64,000 nucleotides of DNA, taken from positions 682,001 to 746,000 of the forward strand of contig NZ_SLVF01000002.1 of NCBI RefSeq assembly GCF_004345365.1, written 5' to 3'. The stretch's first letter is position 1. Every line of letters starts with the position of its first letter. Shown here piece after piece: positions 41,180 to 49,480 of the stretch. Source of the DNA: Kribbella sp. VKM Ac-2568 (lineage in GTDB: Bacteria > Actinomycetota > Actinomycetes > Propionibacteriales > Kribbellaceae). Made by a program: the position numbers and the translations under genes. The notes below the pieces were generated by a model. The model did not search any database and had not been told where the DNA came from. It worked only from the letters and a program-made list of their open reading frames with translations.

Positions 41180-42517
41180 GTGAGGACGCCGAAGTACAAG
41201 GGCGTGGTCGATTCGCTGGCGGCGCAGATCCGCGCCGGGCGGTGGCCCGCCGGCCACCGCCTACCCACCCATCGCAAGCTCGCCGCGGACGAGGGAATCG
41301 CGGTCGTGACGGCTTCCCGGGTGTACGCCGAGCTGGAAGCGATGGGGCTGGTCAGCTCCGAGCAGGGCCGGGGCACGTTCGTGCGTGACCTCGCTGCCGC
41401 GTCCGGCGAGGAGATCGATCAACGGGCGGTGGCCGTCGACGCCATCGATCTGAGCTTCAACTCGCCCTCGGTTCCCGGCCAGGCCGATCTGCTACGCCAG
41501 GCGTTGCGCGACCTCGCCGGGGAGGGCGACCTCGATGCGCTCCTGCGCTATCAGCCACATCGTGGGCGCGTTCAGGACCGGGCTGCGGTCGCCCGTCACC
41601 TGCGCCGGCGGGGACTTGACGTCGGCCGCGAAAGAGTCTTGATCGTCAATGGCGCCCAGCACGGTCTCGCGGTGACGGCGATGGCCCTGTTTCAGCCGGG
41701 CGACGTGGTCGCGGTGGACGCTGTCACCTATCCCGGGTTCATCGTTCTCGCGCGCACGCTGGGGCTGGAGTTGTCCCCCCTGCCGGTGACCGAGGCCGGG
41801 CCCGATCTCGATGCGCTCGAACAGTTGTGCCGACGACGCCGGGTCCGCGCCGTCTATGCGATGCCGACCCTGCACAACCCGCTCGGCTGGGTGCACGACG
41901 ACTCCCAGCGCGCGCGGCTCGTCTCGATCGCCAACCGGTACGGCGTTTCGATCATCGAAGATGCCTCGTATGCCTACCTCGTCGAGGACGCTCCACCGCC
42001 GCTGGCGATGCTTGCCCCCGACCTCACCGTCTATGTGTCAGGACTGTCGAAGAACGTGGCGACCGGTTTGCGGATCGGCTTCATCGCCGCACCCGCGGCA
42101 CTCGTGCCGGCGCTCGAGCGCGTCATCCGGGCAACCACTTGGCACACCCCAGGCCTGACAGCAGCGATCGCCTGCCGGTGGCTGGACGATGGCACCGTCG
42201 ACCGCCTCGAAGCGCAGAAGCGGAACGACGCCCGCCTTCGGCAGTCCATCGCCTCGGAGGTACTGGCCGGGTTGCCTTGTATCGGACATCCGTCGTCGTA
42301 CTTCCTGTGGCTGCCCCTGGCGCGGGACGCGCGCCCGGACCGGATCGCGGCAGCTCTGGCCGGAAGACGGGTCGCGGTCTCGACCGCCGAACCATTCGCA
42401 GCGACGCCCACGGTGCCGCAGGCCCTCCGACTGGCGCTCGGCTCGGTCGGAATCTCCGACCTCCGTCATGCCCTCCACGCAGTCCGACAGGAAACCGACC
42501 GCGATCCCTTCAGCTGA
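41180..42517 (+). CDS. MocR-type GntR regulator with aminotransferase domain
   Basis: A 445-residue fusion. The N-terminal winged helix (residues about 5-72) reads YKGVVDSLAAQIRAGRWPAGHRLPTHRKLAADEGIAVVTASRVYAELEAMGLVSSEQGRGTFV. It is followed by a fold-type I PLP aminotransferase domain: VNGAQHGLAVTAMALFQPGDVVAVDAVTYPGF, AMPTLHNPLGWVHDDSQR and YVSGLSKNVATGLRIGF with the PLP lysine. It should sense PLP or an amino compound and regulate the divergent DJ-1/PfpI gene. Start GTG 41180 is set by the stop-rich sequence upstream. Confidence 0.92.
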   Translation: MRTPKYKGVVDSLAAQIRAGRWPAGHRLPTHRKLAADEGIAVVTASRVYAELEAMGLVSSEQGRGTFVRDLAAASGEEIDQRAVAVDAIDLSFNSPSVPGQADLLRQALRDLAGEGDLDALLRYQPHRGRVQDRAAVARHLRRRGLDVGRERVLIVNGAQHGLAVTAMALFQPGDVVAVDAVTYPGFIVLARTLGLELSPLPVTEAGPDLDALEQLCRRRRVRAVYAMPTLHNPLGWVHDDSQRARLVSIANRYGVSIIEDASYAYLVEDAPPPLAMLAPDLTVYVSGLSKNVATGLRIGFIAAPAALVPALERVIRATTWHTPGLTAAIACRWLDDGTVDRLEAQKRNDARLRQSIASEVLAGLPCIGHPSSYFLWLPLARDARPDRIAAALAGRRVAVSTAEPFAATPTVPQALRLALGSVGISDLRHALHAVRQETDRDPFS

Positions 42518-42618
42518 CAACGACGCAACCGAGCGGTCCACCACAGTCGCGTACGTCGATACGCCGACCAAACGGGACCCGTGCCTGCGGGTGGACGCCG
42601 AACGGGTCGCGGTGCCGC

Positions 42619-43143
42619 CTATCTGATCTTCGCCAGCATCCAGAATGTGGCTCCCGTGCCCGCGCCGTAGGCGAGGTGAGCGCTGAGGTCCCAGGCCAAG
42701 GTCGTGGCGTCGTACTCCCAGATCGGCTTGTAGAGCCCTGCGGCCGGCAGGGCGACGTAGTCGCTGGCGAACACGACGGCGCCGAAGGGCACGCCGTACA
42801 GGGGATGTGGCGTCCGCAGCGATCCGGCCAGGATTCCGTAGGCCGCGCCCGCTGCCGATCCATAGCCCCAGTGAGCGATGGTGCTGATGAGCCAGGCGGA
42901 ACGGTCGGGGAGATCGCGCTGGGTGAATCCCTCGATCACGCGCCTGACTACCTGCCCTGGGTCAGGGGCCGTCTCCCAGTTCTCGACCGGCGCGAACTCC
43001 CAGGCCGCCGGGCTCTTGGTGCCGCCTGACCGGCGGTATTTCTTGTAGTGGACAGCGTCTAGGCAGGCGGTCCCTACGGCCCCGGCCAGCAGCCCGACTA
43101 CCACCGCCGCGAGCGGAGTCATCGGGTTCCTTCGCACACGCAT
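42619..43143 (-). CDS. Membrane protein, YagU/DUF1440-like layout
   Basis: A 174-residue protein with an N-terminal helix (LAAVVVGLLAGAVGTACLDAVHY), a polar loop containing SAWLISTIAHWGYGSAAGAAYGILAGSL, and two further hydrophobic segments (GVPFGAVVFASDYVALPAAGLY and LSAHLAYGAGTGATFWML). The HWGYG and AHLAYGAGTG elements recall small membrane proteins related to YagU, but I am not certain of the family. AGGGAGA precedes ATG 43143. Confidence 0.65.
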   Translation of the reverse strand: MRVRRNPMTPLAAVVVGLLAGAVGTACLDAVHYKKYRRSGGTKSPAAWEFAPVENWETAPDPGQVVRRVIEGFTQRDLPDRSAWLISTIAHWGYGSAAGAAYGILAGSLRTPHPLYGVPFGAVVFASDYVALPAAGLYKPIWEYDATTLAWDLSAHLAYGAGTGATFWMLAKIR

Positions 43144-43768
43144 GTTCGGTCTCCCTTCATGATCAGGGCGCCAGCCAGGCGACGTGCGGCCGCGGACCAG
43201 CGCCTCAGTGCCGATCCGCAGACGGACTCGAGCGCGGCACAACCTCAGTAAGTGGCTGGTGGTTAGCACCTGCGGCGCTCGGCCTTCTCTGCGGCGAGGC
43301 CTTGGCACCAAGTCGGTGACAGCCCAATTGTCGTCGGTGACCGGGAAGCTGAGAAGGGGACATCTGGCGCTCTCTCCTTTCGTGTTTGGGCGACCGGAAC
43401 GCCTTAGGCGTCGATAGTGGCGATGTTCCTGTGCGGCGTCGGATCTCTTGTCTGTCAAGTGGGCATCGATGCGGTCGCCGAGGTCTAGCTCGAGCGACCC
43501 ACAGGTCTGCAGGCCCTATGCGACCAGGCTTGCCAACGCGGGCCTCCGCGTTTGTGTTCGCCTACGCCGTGGGCTGGCATCTGCCACCGCTGGCGGTGCT
43601 CATTCGCCTGCTGGCCGGTGGTGTCGCCCACTCGCGAGTGCCCACCGGTGTGAACTTCCCGGGCGAGTGGCGATGGCGCCATTCTTGGAGCCGGAATGGC
43701 GGCGATGGCCGGAGCGGGGTGCGACGGGAGTTTCAAGCAAGCCAGGGGAACCCGTGAGACTCGGCTGA
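43144..43768. other. Intergenic stretch, no gene seen
   Basis: About 625 bp separate the membrane protein start from the end of the lipid-kinase gene. Short frames exist on both strands (for example one with SAFVFAYAVGWHLPPLAVLIRLLAGG, which is hydrophobic), but none has a convincing ribosome site or family. It probably contains the promoter of the 43143 gene and decayed sequence. Confidence 0.4.
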
Positions 43769-44746
43769 CTACTCGGTCGGGGACAAGGGTTGCGTAGCAG
43801 TTCGACGTGATCTGGGGGAAGGGATCCGGGCTGCCGGCGAAGCGCCCGGATGGCGAACGGAGATCCGGACGCGCAGTGCCGCAGGGCGGACGGCGAATTC
43901 CAGTGGGGCAACAAGCTCGACTGCCTCGCCATCGGTGCCGGCATGCACAGTGGTTGGGGCTTGGACCTCCAGGTGAGGAGCGCTCCAGGCTCGCCCCGGA
44001 GGGTGCTGCCTCTCGTCTGGCGTGTCGAGCACCAGGATCCCCAGTTGACCGCTGGCGAGCGTCGGTCGAGTACCAAGACCGGGACCGTTCAACGCATACG
44101 GATTGTTGGAGACCAGCAACACAGCAAGCCGTGCATGCTCTCGTCCGGTATCGTCGACAAGGCGCAGCGCCGGCATTTGCCCACTAGGACCAAGCACCCT
44201 GCGCGCCGTCTCCGCCAAGGTGCGGACCTTCGTGTCGCGATACCTGGCCTGCTGGACGGCCTCTCCGTAGATGCCGAGGGAGACGTTGTTCAGGAAGATC
44301 CGGCCGTTCACTTCGCCCACGTCGATCAGGCGCTCCACCCCATCAGTGAACGCGTCAAGAGCCCCGGGCACGTCCTGCCGGTCCACACCGAGGTCCATCG
44401 CAAAATGGTTCCGGGTTCCGGCTGGGATGCAGACGAAGGGCAGCCCATGCGCCGCGGCGACTGCTGCTACGTCCGCGAGCGACCCGTCGCCGCCCGCCAT
44501 CCCGAGCGCATCCGCACCATCGGCCACGACCTCCAGGACGCGTGTCCTCAGGTCGTCGCCGGAGCCGAGGGTCACTGCTTCGACCCCGCGCTCGCGTGCC
44601 TGCTCGACGACCCCGCTGCGGGTCGCCGCGCCGTTACCTGACCTGGGGTTGACGAACAGCACAGGCCGTCGAGGAGGCTCGACCGGGCGCCAGCCACGGC
44701 TGATCAGCGTCGAGAGCCGCGGGGCAGGATGCCGTGGACGGTTCAT
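43769..44746 (-). CDS. Diacylglycerol kinase-family lipid kinase-like protein
   Basis: A 325-residue protein with the DAGK catalytic fold: PVLFVNPRSGNGAA near residue 28, LGMAGGDGSLADVAAVAAAHGLPFVCIPAGTRNHFAMDLG near 82-122 (the GGDGS and G-T-x-N-x-F/L-A nucleotide motifs), and FLNNVSLGIYGEAVQQARYRDTK. It probably phosphorylates a lipid such as diacylglycerol, or a sphingoid-like or polyprenol substrate. GGGGAG precedes ATG 44746; an earlier in-frame ATG at 44788 is possible. The C-terminus carries a basic tail. Confidence 0.87.
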   Translation of the reverse strand: MNRPRHPAPRLSTLISRGWRPVEPPRRPVLFVNPRSGNGAATRSGVVEQARERGVEAVTLGSGDDLRTRVLEVVADGADALGMAGGDGSLADVAAVAAAHGLPFVCIPAGTRNHFAMDLGVDRQDVPGALDAFTDGVERLIDVGEVNGRIFLNNVSLGIYGEAVQQARYRDTKVRTLAETARRVLGPSGQMPALRLVDDTGREHARLAVLLVSNNPYALNGPGLGTRPTLASGQLGILVLDTPDERQHPPGRAWSAPHLEVQAPTTVHAGTDGEAVELVAPLEFAVRPAALRVRISVRHPGASPAARIPSPRSRRTATQPLSPTE

Positions 44747-44915
44747 GCCGCTGCTCCCCTCATAGCGGCTCTCATGATCGTTCTCCATTTCGACCCTACG
44801 CCGGGGACGCCATGGATTCCGGCCGAAACCATCGTCGGTTTCTCCCCAGCGTGATCTGGTCGGCAACCCGGTTCTCCCGGTTCTCCCGGCGCTTGCTGCG
44901 CTCGCGGTAGGGCGG

Positions 44916-45512
44916 TCATGCGACTAGCCGGTCCGCCTGCTTGCCGACCTCGCGCAGCGTGAAGCCGGCGAAGATCTCGGTCACCCCGCGGCTGATTGCC
45001 CACACTCCGACCAGTGTCACCAGCGCTACCAGCGAGCGATCCCAAGAGCGGGCTGCCCACACCCCCAGCACCAACTCGGAGATGCCGAGCAGCAGCCCGG
45101 TCCACCACCACGACAGCTTGGTGCCGGCTAGCGCAACGACGATGTGGATGGCGCCAAAGACGATCAGGTACCAGGCGACCATGATCGACACGACGTAGAG
45201 AGTGATGGCTGGCCAGACGAAGGTGACGATGCCGGCGGCCACGCCCAGGATCCCGCCCACGAAGGACAGCCAACGCATCGTCGGTTCACGGCTGGCCACC
45301 ACGAGCTGCGTGATGCCGCCGAACATGAAGGCCACACCAACGAACGTTGCCAGCGCGACCAGACTGCCCACCTTGTACGACAGCACGAACATGCCGAACC
45401 CGATCCATAGTGCCCCCAGGGCCACGATCCACCACCAGGCCGCCGACGCGTCCCGGGAGCCGGCCCGGATCGTGTCGCGCAGCGGATCCGGGGTCTTCAG
45501 ATCATTAGTCAT
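44916..45512 (-). CDS. HdeD-like (DUF308) membrane protein
   Basis: A 198-residue protein with six hydrophobic helices in three related pairs: ALGALWIGFGMFVLSYKVGSLVALATFVGVAFMFGGITQLV; GGILGVAAGIVTFVWPAITLYVVSIMVAWYLIVFGAIHIVVAL; GLLLGISELVLGVWAARSWDRSLVALVTLVGVWAISRGVTEIFAGF. This repeat pattern is typical of HdeD/DUF308, associated with acid or other stress. AAGGAAG precedes the ATG. A short intergenic hairpin separates it from the upstream coiled-coil gene. Confidence 0.82.
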   Translation of the reverse strand: MTNDLKTPDPLRDTIRAGSRDASAAWWWIVALGALWIGFGMFVLSYKVGSLVALATFVGVAFMFGGITQLVVASREPTMRWLSFVGGILGVAAGIVTFVWPAITLYVVSIMVAWYLIVFGAIHIVVALAGTKLSWWWTGLLLGISELVLGVWAARSWDRSLVALVTLVGVWAISRGVTEIFAGFTLREVGKQADRLVA

Positions 45513-45540
45513 TTGCAAACTTCCTTTGGTTGGTGCCGCC

Positions 45541-45570
45541 GCGGGCAGGTCGTTAACCATTCCTGCCCGC
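45541..45570 (-). terminator. Hairpin downstream of coiled-coil gene
   Basis: GCGGGCAGG (45541-45549) and CCTGCCCGC (45562-45570) form a 9-bp GC stem with a 12-nt loop, about 60 nt after the stop of the minus-strand coiled-coil gene and 29 bp upstream of the HdeD-like start. Confidence 0.5.
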
Positions 45571-45629
45571 GACGGCGGGCGTGATGTCAGGAGGACTGCG
45601 GCTTGCGGACCATCAGTCCGGCTGGGGGA

Positions 45630-46076
45630 CTACGAGTTGTCTTCGGCCTTGGCGAGCTGGTCGGCGTAGGCACGGGCGTGGATTGCGTCGAGGATGGTCA
45701 GTTGCGCGTTCTCGACCGCCCAGTTGGCGAAGTCGAGAGATTCGGCCGCGTCGGCGTCTGCCCAGTCCGCGTCCTTCGCGGCGACCTTGGCGTCGACGTG
45801 GCGGGCCCGCTGGTCGACGTTCGCCTTGACGTCGCTCATCTTGGCCGCGGTGTCAGCCTTCAGTTGCGCCCATTTCGCCTGAGCACTGCCGGCGGCCTGC
45901 GAGACCTCCTGCCGTGCGTTCTGGACCGACTGATCGAGGTCGGCCTGAGCCCGATCGATGCGCTCCTTGAGCTGTGCCTCGGATTCGGTCGCGGCCGTCT
46001 GCACCGCCGACCTGGCCGTCGCGACCCGCTTCTGCAGGTCATCCAGTCGCGTGGAGAAGTTCGTGTGCTGAGTCAT
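45630..46076 (-). CDS. Coiled-coil protein of unknown function
   Basis: A 148-residue, Ala/Asp/Gln-rich, almost wholly helical protein. The heptad-like stretch DDLQKRVATARSAVQTAATESEAQLKERIDRAQADLDQSVQNARQEVSQAAGSAQAKWAQLKADTAAKMSDVKANVDQRA spans residues about 11-92. A second helix near the C-terminus (DFANWAVENAQLTILDAIHARAYADQLAKAED) follows. There is no signal peptide or membrane segment. Stress-related (LEA-like or apolipoprotein-like) behaviour is possible but not shown. A 32-bp perfect palindrome lies 53 bp upstream, suggesting tight repression. Confidence 0.75.
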   Translation of the reverse strand: MTQHTNFSTRLDDLQKRVATARSAVQTAATESEAQLKERIDRAQADLDQSVQNARQEVSQAAGSAQAKWAQLKADTAAKMSDVKANVDQRARHVDAKVAAKDADWADADAAESLDFANWAVENAQLTILDAIHARAYADQLAKAEDNS

Positions 46077-46128
46077 GCGCTACCACCTGTCTTAGATTCC
46101 GGCCCGGCAAGGGCCACCTGTTATGCAT

Positions 46129-46160
46129 CTACAACACTGACGATATCGTCAGTGTTGTAG
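46129..46160. promoter_or_regulatory. 32-bp perfect palindrome (candidate TetR operator)
   Basis: CTACAACACTGACGAT (46129-46144) is followed immediately by its exact reverse complement (46145-46160) with no loop. Its core TGACGATATCGTCA matches, at 12 of 14 positions, the TGACGATTCCGTCA repeat at 47376-47389 in front of the extradiol operon. Absence of a loop argues against a terminator and for a dimer-binding operator. Confidence 0.75.
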
Positions 46161-46604
46161 GTCAGCAAGACCTCACGGCGAAAATGTGACGAAATCTTCA
46201 GTCTGCTGCCTCGAGAAGAGCGGCCGTCAGTTGTGAGAGAGCCGCCTGCGGAAGCCCTTCCGAAGCACCATCACTTGCGCGCGGCACTGACCGTCCGGCC
46301 GCGAACTCGCTCATCTGGCCAGCGGACCCTCCGACAACCGGGGTATGCGCGAATGCGACCACACCTGCGGCTTGCCGGATGCGCAGATGATTGAAGGACG
46401 GCTCGCTGCGCGCGCGCGATCAGATCCATCGAGAAATGACGACCAAAGCACGGCCGGCGCCATAACCGATCCGCGTTCCGCACCCAGGACACCCAAACCC
46501 GGCCCTGCTCAGCCATCCCCACCGACGTCAAGGTCGAGCGGATGCGGCTGCCGCGGGACGCGCTGCTGGTCGGTTCTCGCCAACCGCTGGGCAGAAGCGA
46601 TCTG
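46161..46604. other. Intergenic stretch, no gene seen
   Basis: About 440 bp between the palindrome and the TetR gene. AATGTGACGAAATCTTCAG near 46184-46202 may be a degenerate operator half. A plus-strand run TDVKVERMRLPRDALLVGSR near 46530-46580 looks like a fragment of an enzyme (possibly acyl-CoA dehydrogenase-like) but has no start. Nothing intact is called. Confidence 0.35.
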
Positions 46605-47267
46605 TCAGGCCGCTGAGCCGTTGCCGGGAGCGGCGTCGATCTCCGGCAGCGGGAGCGTGCAGATCCGCCGTGCCGATCGCCGCGGTACGCCGAACATGCG
46701 CAGCAGGTCCTCGGTCACCCGGTCGGTAGTCTCCTCGACGTCGCGGTTCGGCTGGTCGTGCAGCAGGTGACCGAGGGCGAGCAGCGCTCCGGCAGTCATC
46801 GTGACGGCTACGTCGAGGTCCTCGACGTCGAAGCGACCGGCATCCACGGCGGCCGCGATGTCCCGCCGGACGCGTGGTGCCAGGCCGTTGTCGGCGCTGA
46901 GCAACCGCATCATGTTGTTGAGAAGGACGCGGCTGAGTTCCGGCTCCCTGCGGTGCAGCCGCCCAGTGAGCCGGAAGCTGCAGGCGAACACCTCCGCGGG
47001 ATCCTCGATGTCAGCCGTCAGGTTGTCGAGCAGCTGGCCGTAGGCGTCCATCACTGCCTCGACAGCTGCCTCGAACAGTTGCTCCTTGGTCTCGAAGTGG
47101 TTGTAGAAGGAGCCCAGCCCGACGTCGGCGGCCTGGGTGATCTCCAGGATCGGCACGTTCGTCCTGCCCTCGGCGATGAGCGTCTGCGCAGCCCGGATGA
47201 GAGCCGCTCGCGTCTGGGCCTTGCGACGGCCCAGGCGGTTGGTCTGCTGCGTGGGTGCGTTGCTCAA
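46605..47267 (-). CDS. TetR-family regulator of the extradiol operon
   Basis: A 220-residue TetR protein. The N-terminal DNA-binding domain (GRRKAQTRAALIRAAQTLIAEGRTNVPILEITQAADVGLGSFYNHFETKEQLFEAAV, residues about 13-68) is well conserved. The C-terminal ligand domain is helical. TTG 47267 was chosen because GAGGAG lies five bases upstream; an ATG at 47309 has no good ribosome site. It is divergent from the catabolic operon and probably represses it via the TGACG-type repeat; a related palindrome precedes the coiled-coil gene. The ligand is presumably an aromatic intermediate. Confidence 0.87.
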   Translation of the reverse strand: MSNAPTQQTNRLGRRKAQTRAALIRAAQTLIAEGRTNVPILEITQAADVGLGSFYNHFETKEQLFEAAVEAVMDAYGQLLDNLTADIEDPAEVFACSFRLTGRLHRREPELSRVLLNNMMRLLSADNGLAPRVRRDIAAAVDAGRFDVEDLDVAVTMTAGALLALGHLLHDQPNRDVEETTDRVTEDLLRMFGVPRRSARRICTLPLPEIDAAPGNGSAA

Positions 47268-47375
47268 GGCCGCTCCTCTGCGTCTTCGTCTCGGCTTGCC
47301 TGCACCCATCCTAGCGTGACCAGTCAGAAATGACGAAAACCTCAAAGCCCTCTTGACTGAGCATATACTCATAAG

Positions 47376-47389
47376 TGACGATTCCGTCA
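47376..47389. promoter_or_regulatory. Candidate TetR operator upstream of extradiol operon
   Basis: TGACGATTCCGTCA has perfect 5-bp arms (TGACG/CGTCA) around ATTC, 22 bp before the dioxygenase ATG. The same core occurs in the 32-bp palindrome at 46129-46160, and a TGACGA half-site occurs near 47331. The shared core points to one regulator. Confidence 0.6.
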
Positions 47390-47411
47390 TTCGATCAGCT
47401 GAGGAGCAGCG

Positions 47412-48545
47412 ATGAGCGGTCACCACGGGACTCACAACGACCTGCACAGCGAGCATGGCGCGCTGCCCGCCGAGCACCCGGGACGCGCAAAGAACCCCGT
47501 CATCAAGGTGCTCGACCTGGCCTGGCTCGAGTTCATCAAGCCCGACCTGGCCGCCTCTGAGCGCTTCGCGCACGCGTTCGGGTTCACCACCGTGAGCCGT
47601 ACGGCGGACGAGCTGCAGCTACGCGGGACCGATTCCGGCGCGCCCTGTGTGGTCGTCCGGCGCGGCCCACGCTCGAGGTATCTCGGTGCGGCCTTCCGGG
47701 CCGCGGACTCCGCCGACGTGGTGCGGCTCGCCGACGCCACCGGGACGAAGGTCGAGAAGCTGCCTGAGCATCTGGGCGGGGTCACCGCGGACCTGATCGA
47801 CCCGGGTGGGGTCATGGTCCGGGTTGTCGCCGACACCCACGAGCTCCCGACACTGCCGCCGCAGCCGACGCAGGTGTTCAACTGGGGGCACGATGTGCGT
47901 CGCGCCAACACCACGCAGCGCCCGCCGCATGCCCCCGCGAAGATCCAGCGGTTGGGCCACGTCGTGCTCCAGACAACGAGGTACATCGAGTCCCTGAACT
48001 GGTACCTGGAGCACCTCGGTCTCATCGTCAGCGACTTCAAGTACTTCGAGGGGCAGCGCGAGCGTGGCCCCACGATGAGCTTCATCCGCTGTGACCGCGG
48101 CATGACTCCCACTGACCACCACACGCTGGCGATGATGCTCGGTCCCAGTAACCGGTACGTGCATTCGGCGTACCAGGTGGGCGACCTCGACGCGATGGCC
48201 GCCGGTGGAGAGTACCTCCGCGAGCTCGGCTTCTACCGCTCTTGGGGGATCGGTCGTCACATCGAGGGTAGCCAGATCTTCGACTACTGGCGCGACCCGG
48301 ACGGGCTCCTGGTCGAGCACTTCGCGGACGGTGACCTGTTCGACTGCACCCTGGAGCCTGGTTGGTCGCCGATGACGGCGTCCGGGCTGGCCCAGTGGGG
48401 ACCGCAGGCCACCAAGGACTTCCTGGGTCTCACACCAGGGCGAGACGCGTTGCGCGAGCTGATCTGGATGGCTCGCTCGCTGCGCGAAGACAACGAGTTC
48501 GACCTGACCCGCCTCCGCGGCCTCCTGAAAGTGACGAGTTCATGA
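47412..48545 (+). CDS. VOC-family extradiol ring-cleavage dioxygenase
   Basis: A 377-residue two-module VOC protein of type I extradiol dioxygenase layout. The N-terminal module starts KVLDLAWLEFIKPDLAASERFAHAFGF. The C-terminal catalytic module has likely Fe(II) ligands His183 (RLGHVVLQT), His251 (NRYVHSAYQV) and Glu302 (LLVEHFADGD). It should open a catechol-type ring between a hydroxylated and a neighbouring carbon. GAGGAGCG precedes the ATG. An extra His-rich N-terminal 25 residues (HHGTHNDLHSEHG) is unusual. It heads a five-gene operon in which each gene overlaps the next. Confidence 0.87.
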   Translation: MSGHHGTHNDLHSEHGALPAEHPGRAKNPVIKVLDLAWLEFIKPDLAASERFAHAFGFTTVSRTADELQLRGTDSGAPCVVVRRGPRSRYLGAAFRAADSADVVRLADATGTKVEKLPEHLGGVTADLIDPGGVMVRVVADTHELPTLPPQPTQVFNWGHDVRRANTTQRPPHAPAKIQRLGHVVLQTTRYIESLNWYLEHLGLIVSDFKYFEGQRERGPTMSFIRCDRGMTPTDHHTLAMMLGPSNRYVHSAYQVGDLDAMAAGGEYLRELGFYRSWGIGRHIEGSQIFDYWRDPDGLLVEHFADGDLFDCTLEPGWSPMTASGLAQWGPQATKDFLGLTPGRDALRELIWMARSLREDNEFDLTRLRGLLKVTSS

Positions 48546-49480
48546 GCATCACGATCCTTCGCACGCCCGACGCCTGGTGGGTCCGCACTCCCGGCGGCGC
48601 CGCACGCATCGACACCGACGCAACGACCACCAGTGGGCTGCTCGCGGAGCCCCAGCAGATCGAGGCCGCCCGGGCGAGCAAGGACACGGCCGACCCGGCC
48701 ACCCTCGACCTGGTGTCCCCGGTGACGGCCCCCTGCCGGGTGGTGGCGCAGATGACGAACTTCGCCAGCCATGTGAAGGACTCAGGGCTCGACCTGGACA
48801 CCATCCCGCTGACGTTCTTCCGCAAGACGTCGGGGTCGCTCAGCGGCCCGTTCGACGACATCGTCCGCCCCGGTCACGTGCGCTACCTGGATTACGAGGT
48901 CGAGATCGGCCTGGTGATCGGCCGGGAGTTGCCGGTGGGCACGCAGGTCACCGCAGACAACTGGACCTCGTTCGTGGCCGGCCTGGTGGTGACCAACGAC
49001 GTCTCCGCCCGAGACGTGCAGCTGCCGAAGACCCAGTTCTTCGAGTCCAAGTCGTACCCGACCTTCACGCCGGTCGGGCCGTCGCTGGTCCTGCTCGACG
49101 ACGACGAGCTCAAGAGGTTCGGAGATCTGCGCCTGCGCCTCTGGGTCAACGGCGAGCTGCGCCAGGACTCGGTGGTCGACGACGACATGATCTACTCGCC
49201 GCTCGAGGCCCTGCAGGCGCTGAGCCGGTTCCAGCGGCTGGACGCCGGTGACCTGCTCCTCACCGGGACCCCGGAAGGCACCGCCCTCAGCGCACCGCCG
49301 AAGCCGGTCGAGATGATCGCCGCGTTCCTGCCCCCCGCGCTGAAATGGAAGATCTTCTTCCAGCGGCAGGCCCAGAACCCCAAGTACCTCAAGCACGGCG
49401 ACGTCGTCGAGGTCGCCATCGGCACCGACGACGGTGCGATCGACCTCGGTCGGCAGCGCACCGTCGTGAGGACCCCCTGA
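48542..49480 (+). CDS. Fumarylacetoacetate hydrolase-family protein
   Basis: A 312-residue FAH-superfamily enzyme. A short N-terminal domain is followed by the catalytic domain with VAQMTNFASHVKDSG near residue 70, PGHVRYLDYEVEIGLVIGREL (metal-binding E-x-E, about 112-132), and GDLLLTGTPEGTALSAPP near 240. In aromatic pathways these hydrolyse or decarboxylate the ring-fission product, so it should act right after the dioxygenase. Its ATG overlaps the dioxygenase stop (ATGA). Confidence 0.9.
   Translation: MSITILRTPDAWWVRTPGGAARIDTDATTTSGLLAEPQQIEAARASKDTADPATLDLVSPVTAPCRVVAQMTNFASHVKDSGLDLDTIPLTFFRKTSGSLSGPFDDIVRPGHVRYLDYEVEIGLVIGRELPVGTQVTADNWTSFVAGLVVTNDVSARDVQLPKTQFFESKSYPTFTPVGPSLVLLDDDELKRFGDLRLRLWVNGELRQDSVVDDDMIYSPLEALQALSRFQRLDAGDLLLTGTPEGTALSAPPKPVEMIAAFLPPALKWKIFFQRQAQNPKYLKHGDVVEVAIGTDDGAIDLGRQRTVVRTP

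Noticed and set aside
46129..46160. Palindrome considered as a terminator or IS end
   Set aside because: A 32-bp stem without a loop upstream of a gene, no transposase or target duplication nearby, and a shared core with another promoter favour an operator.
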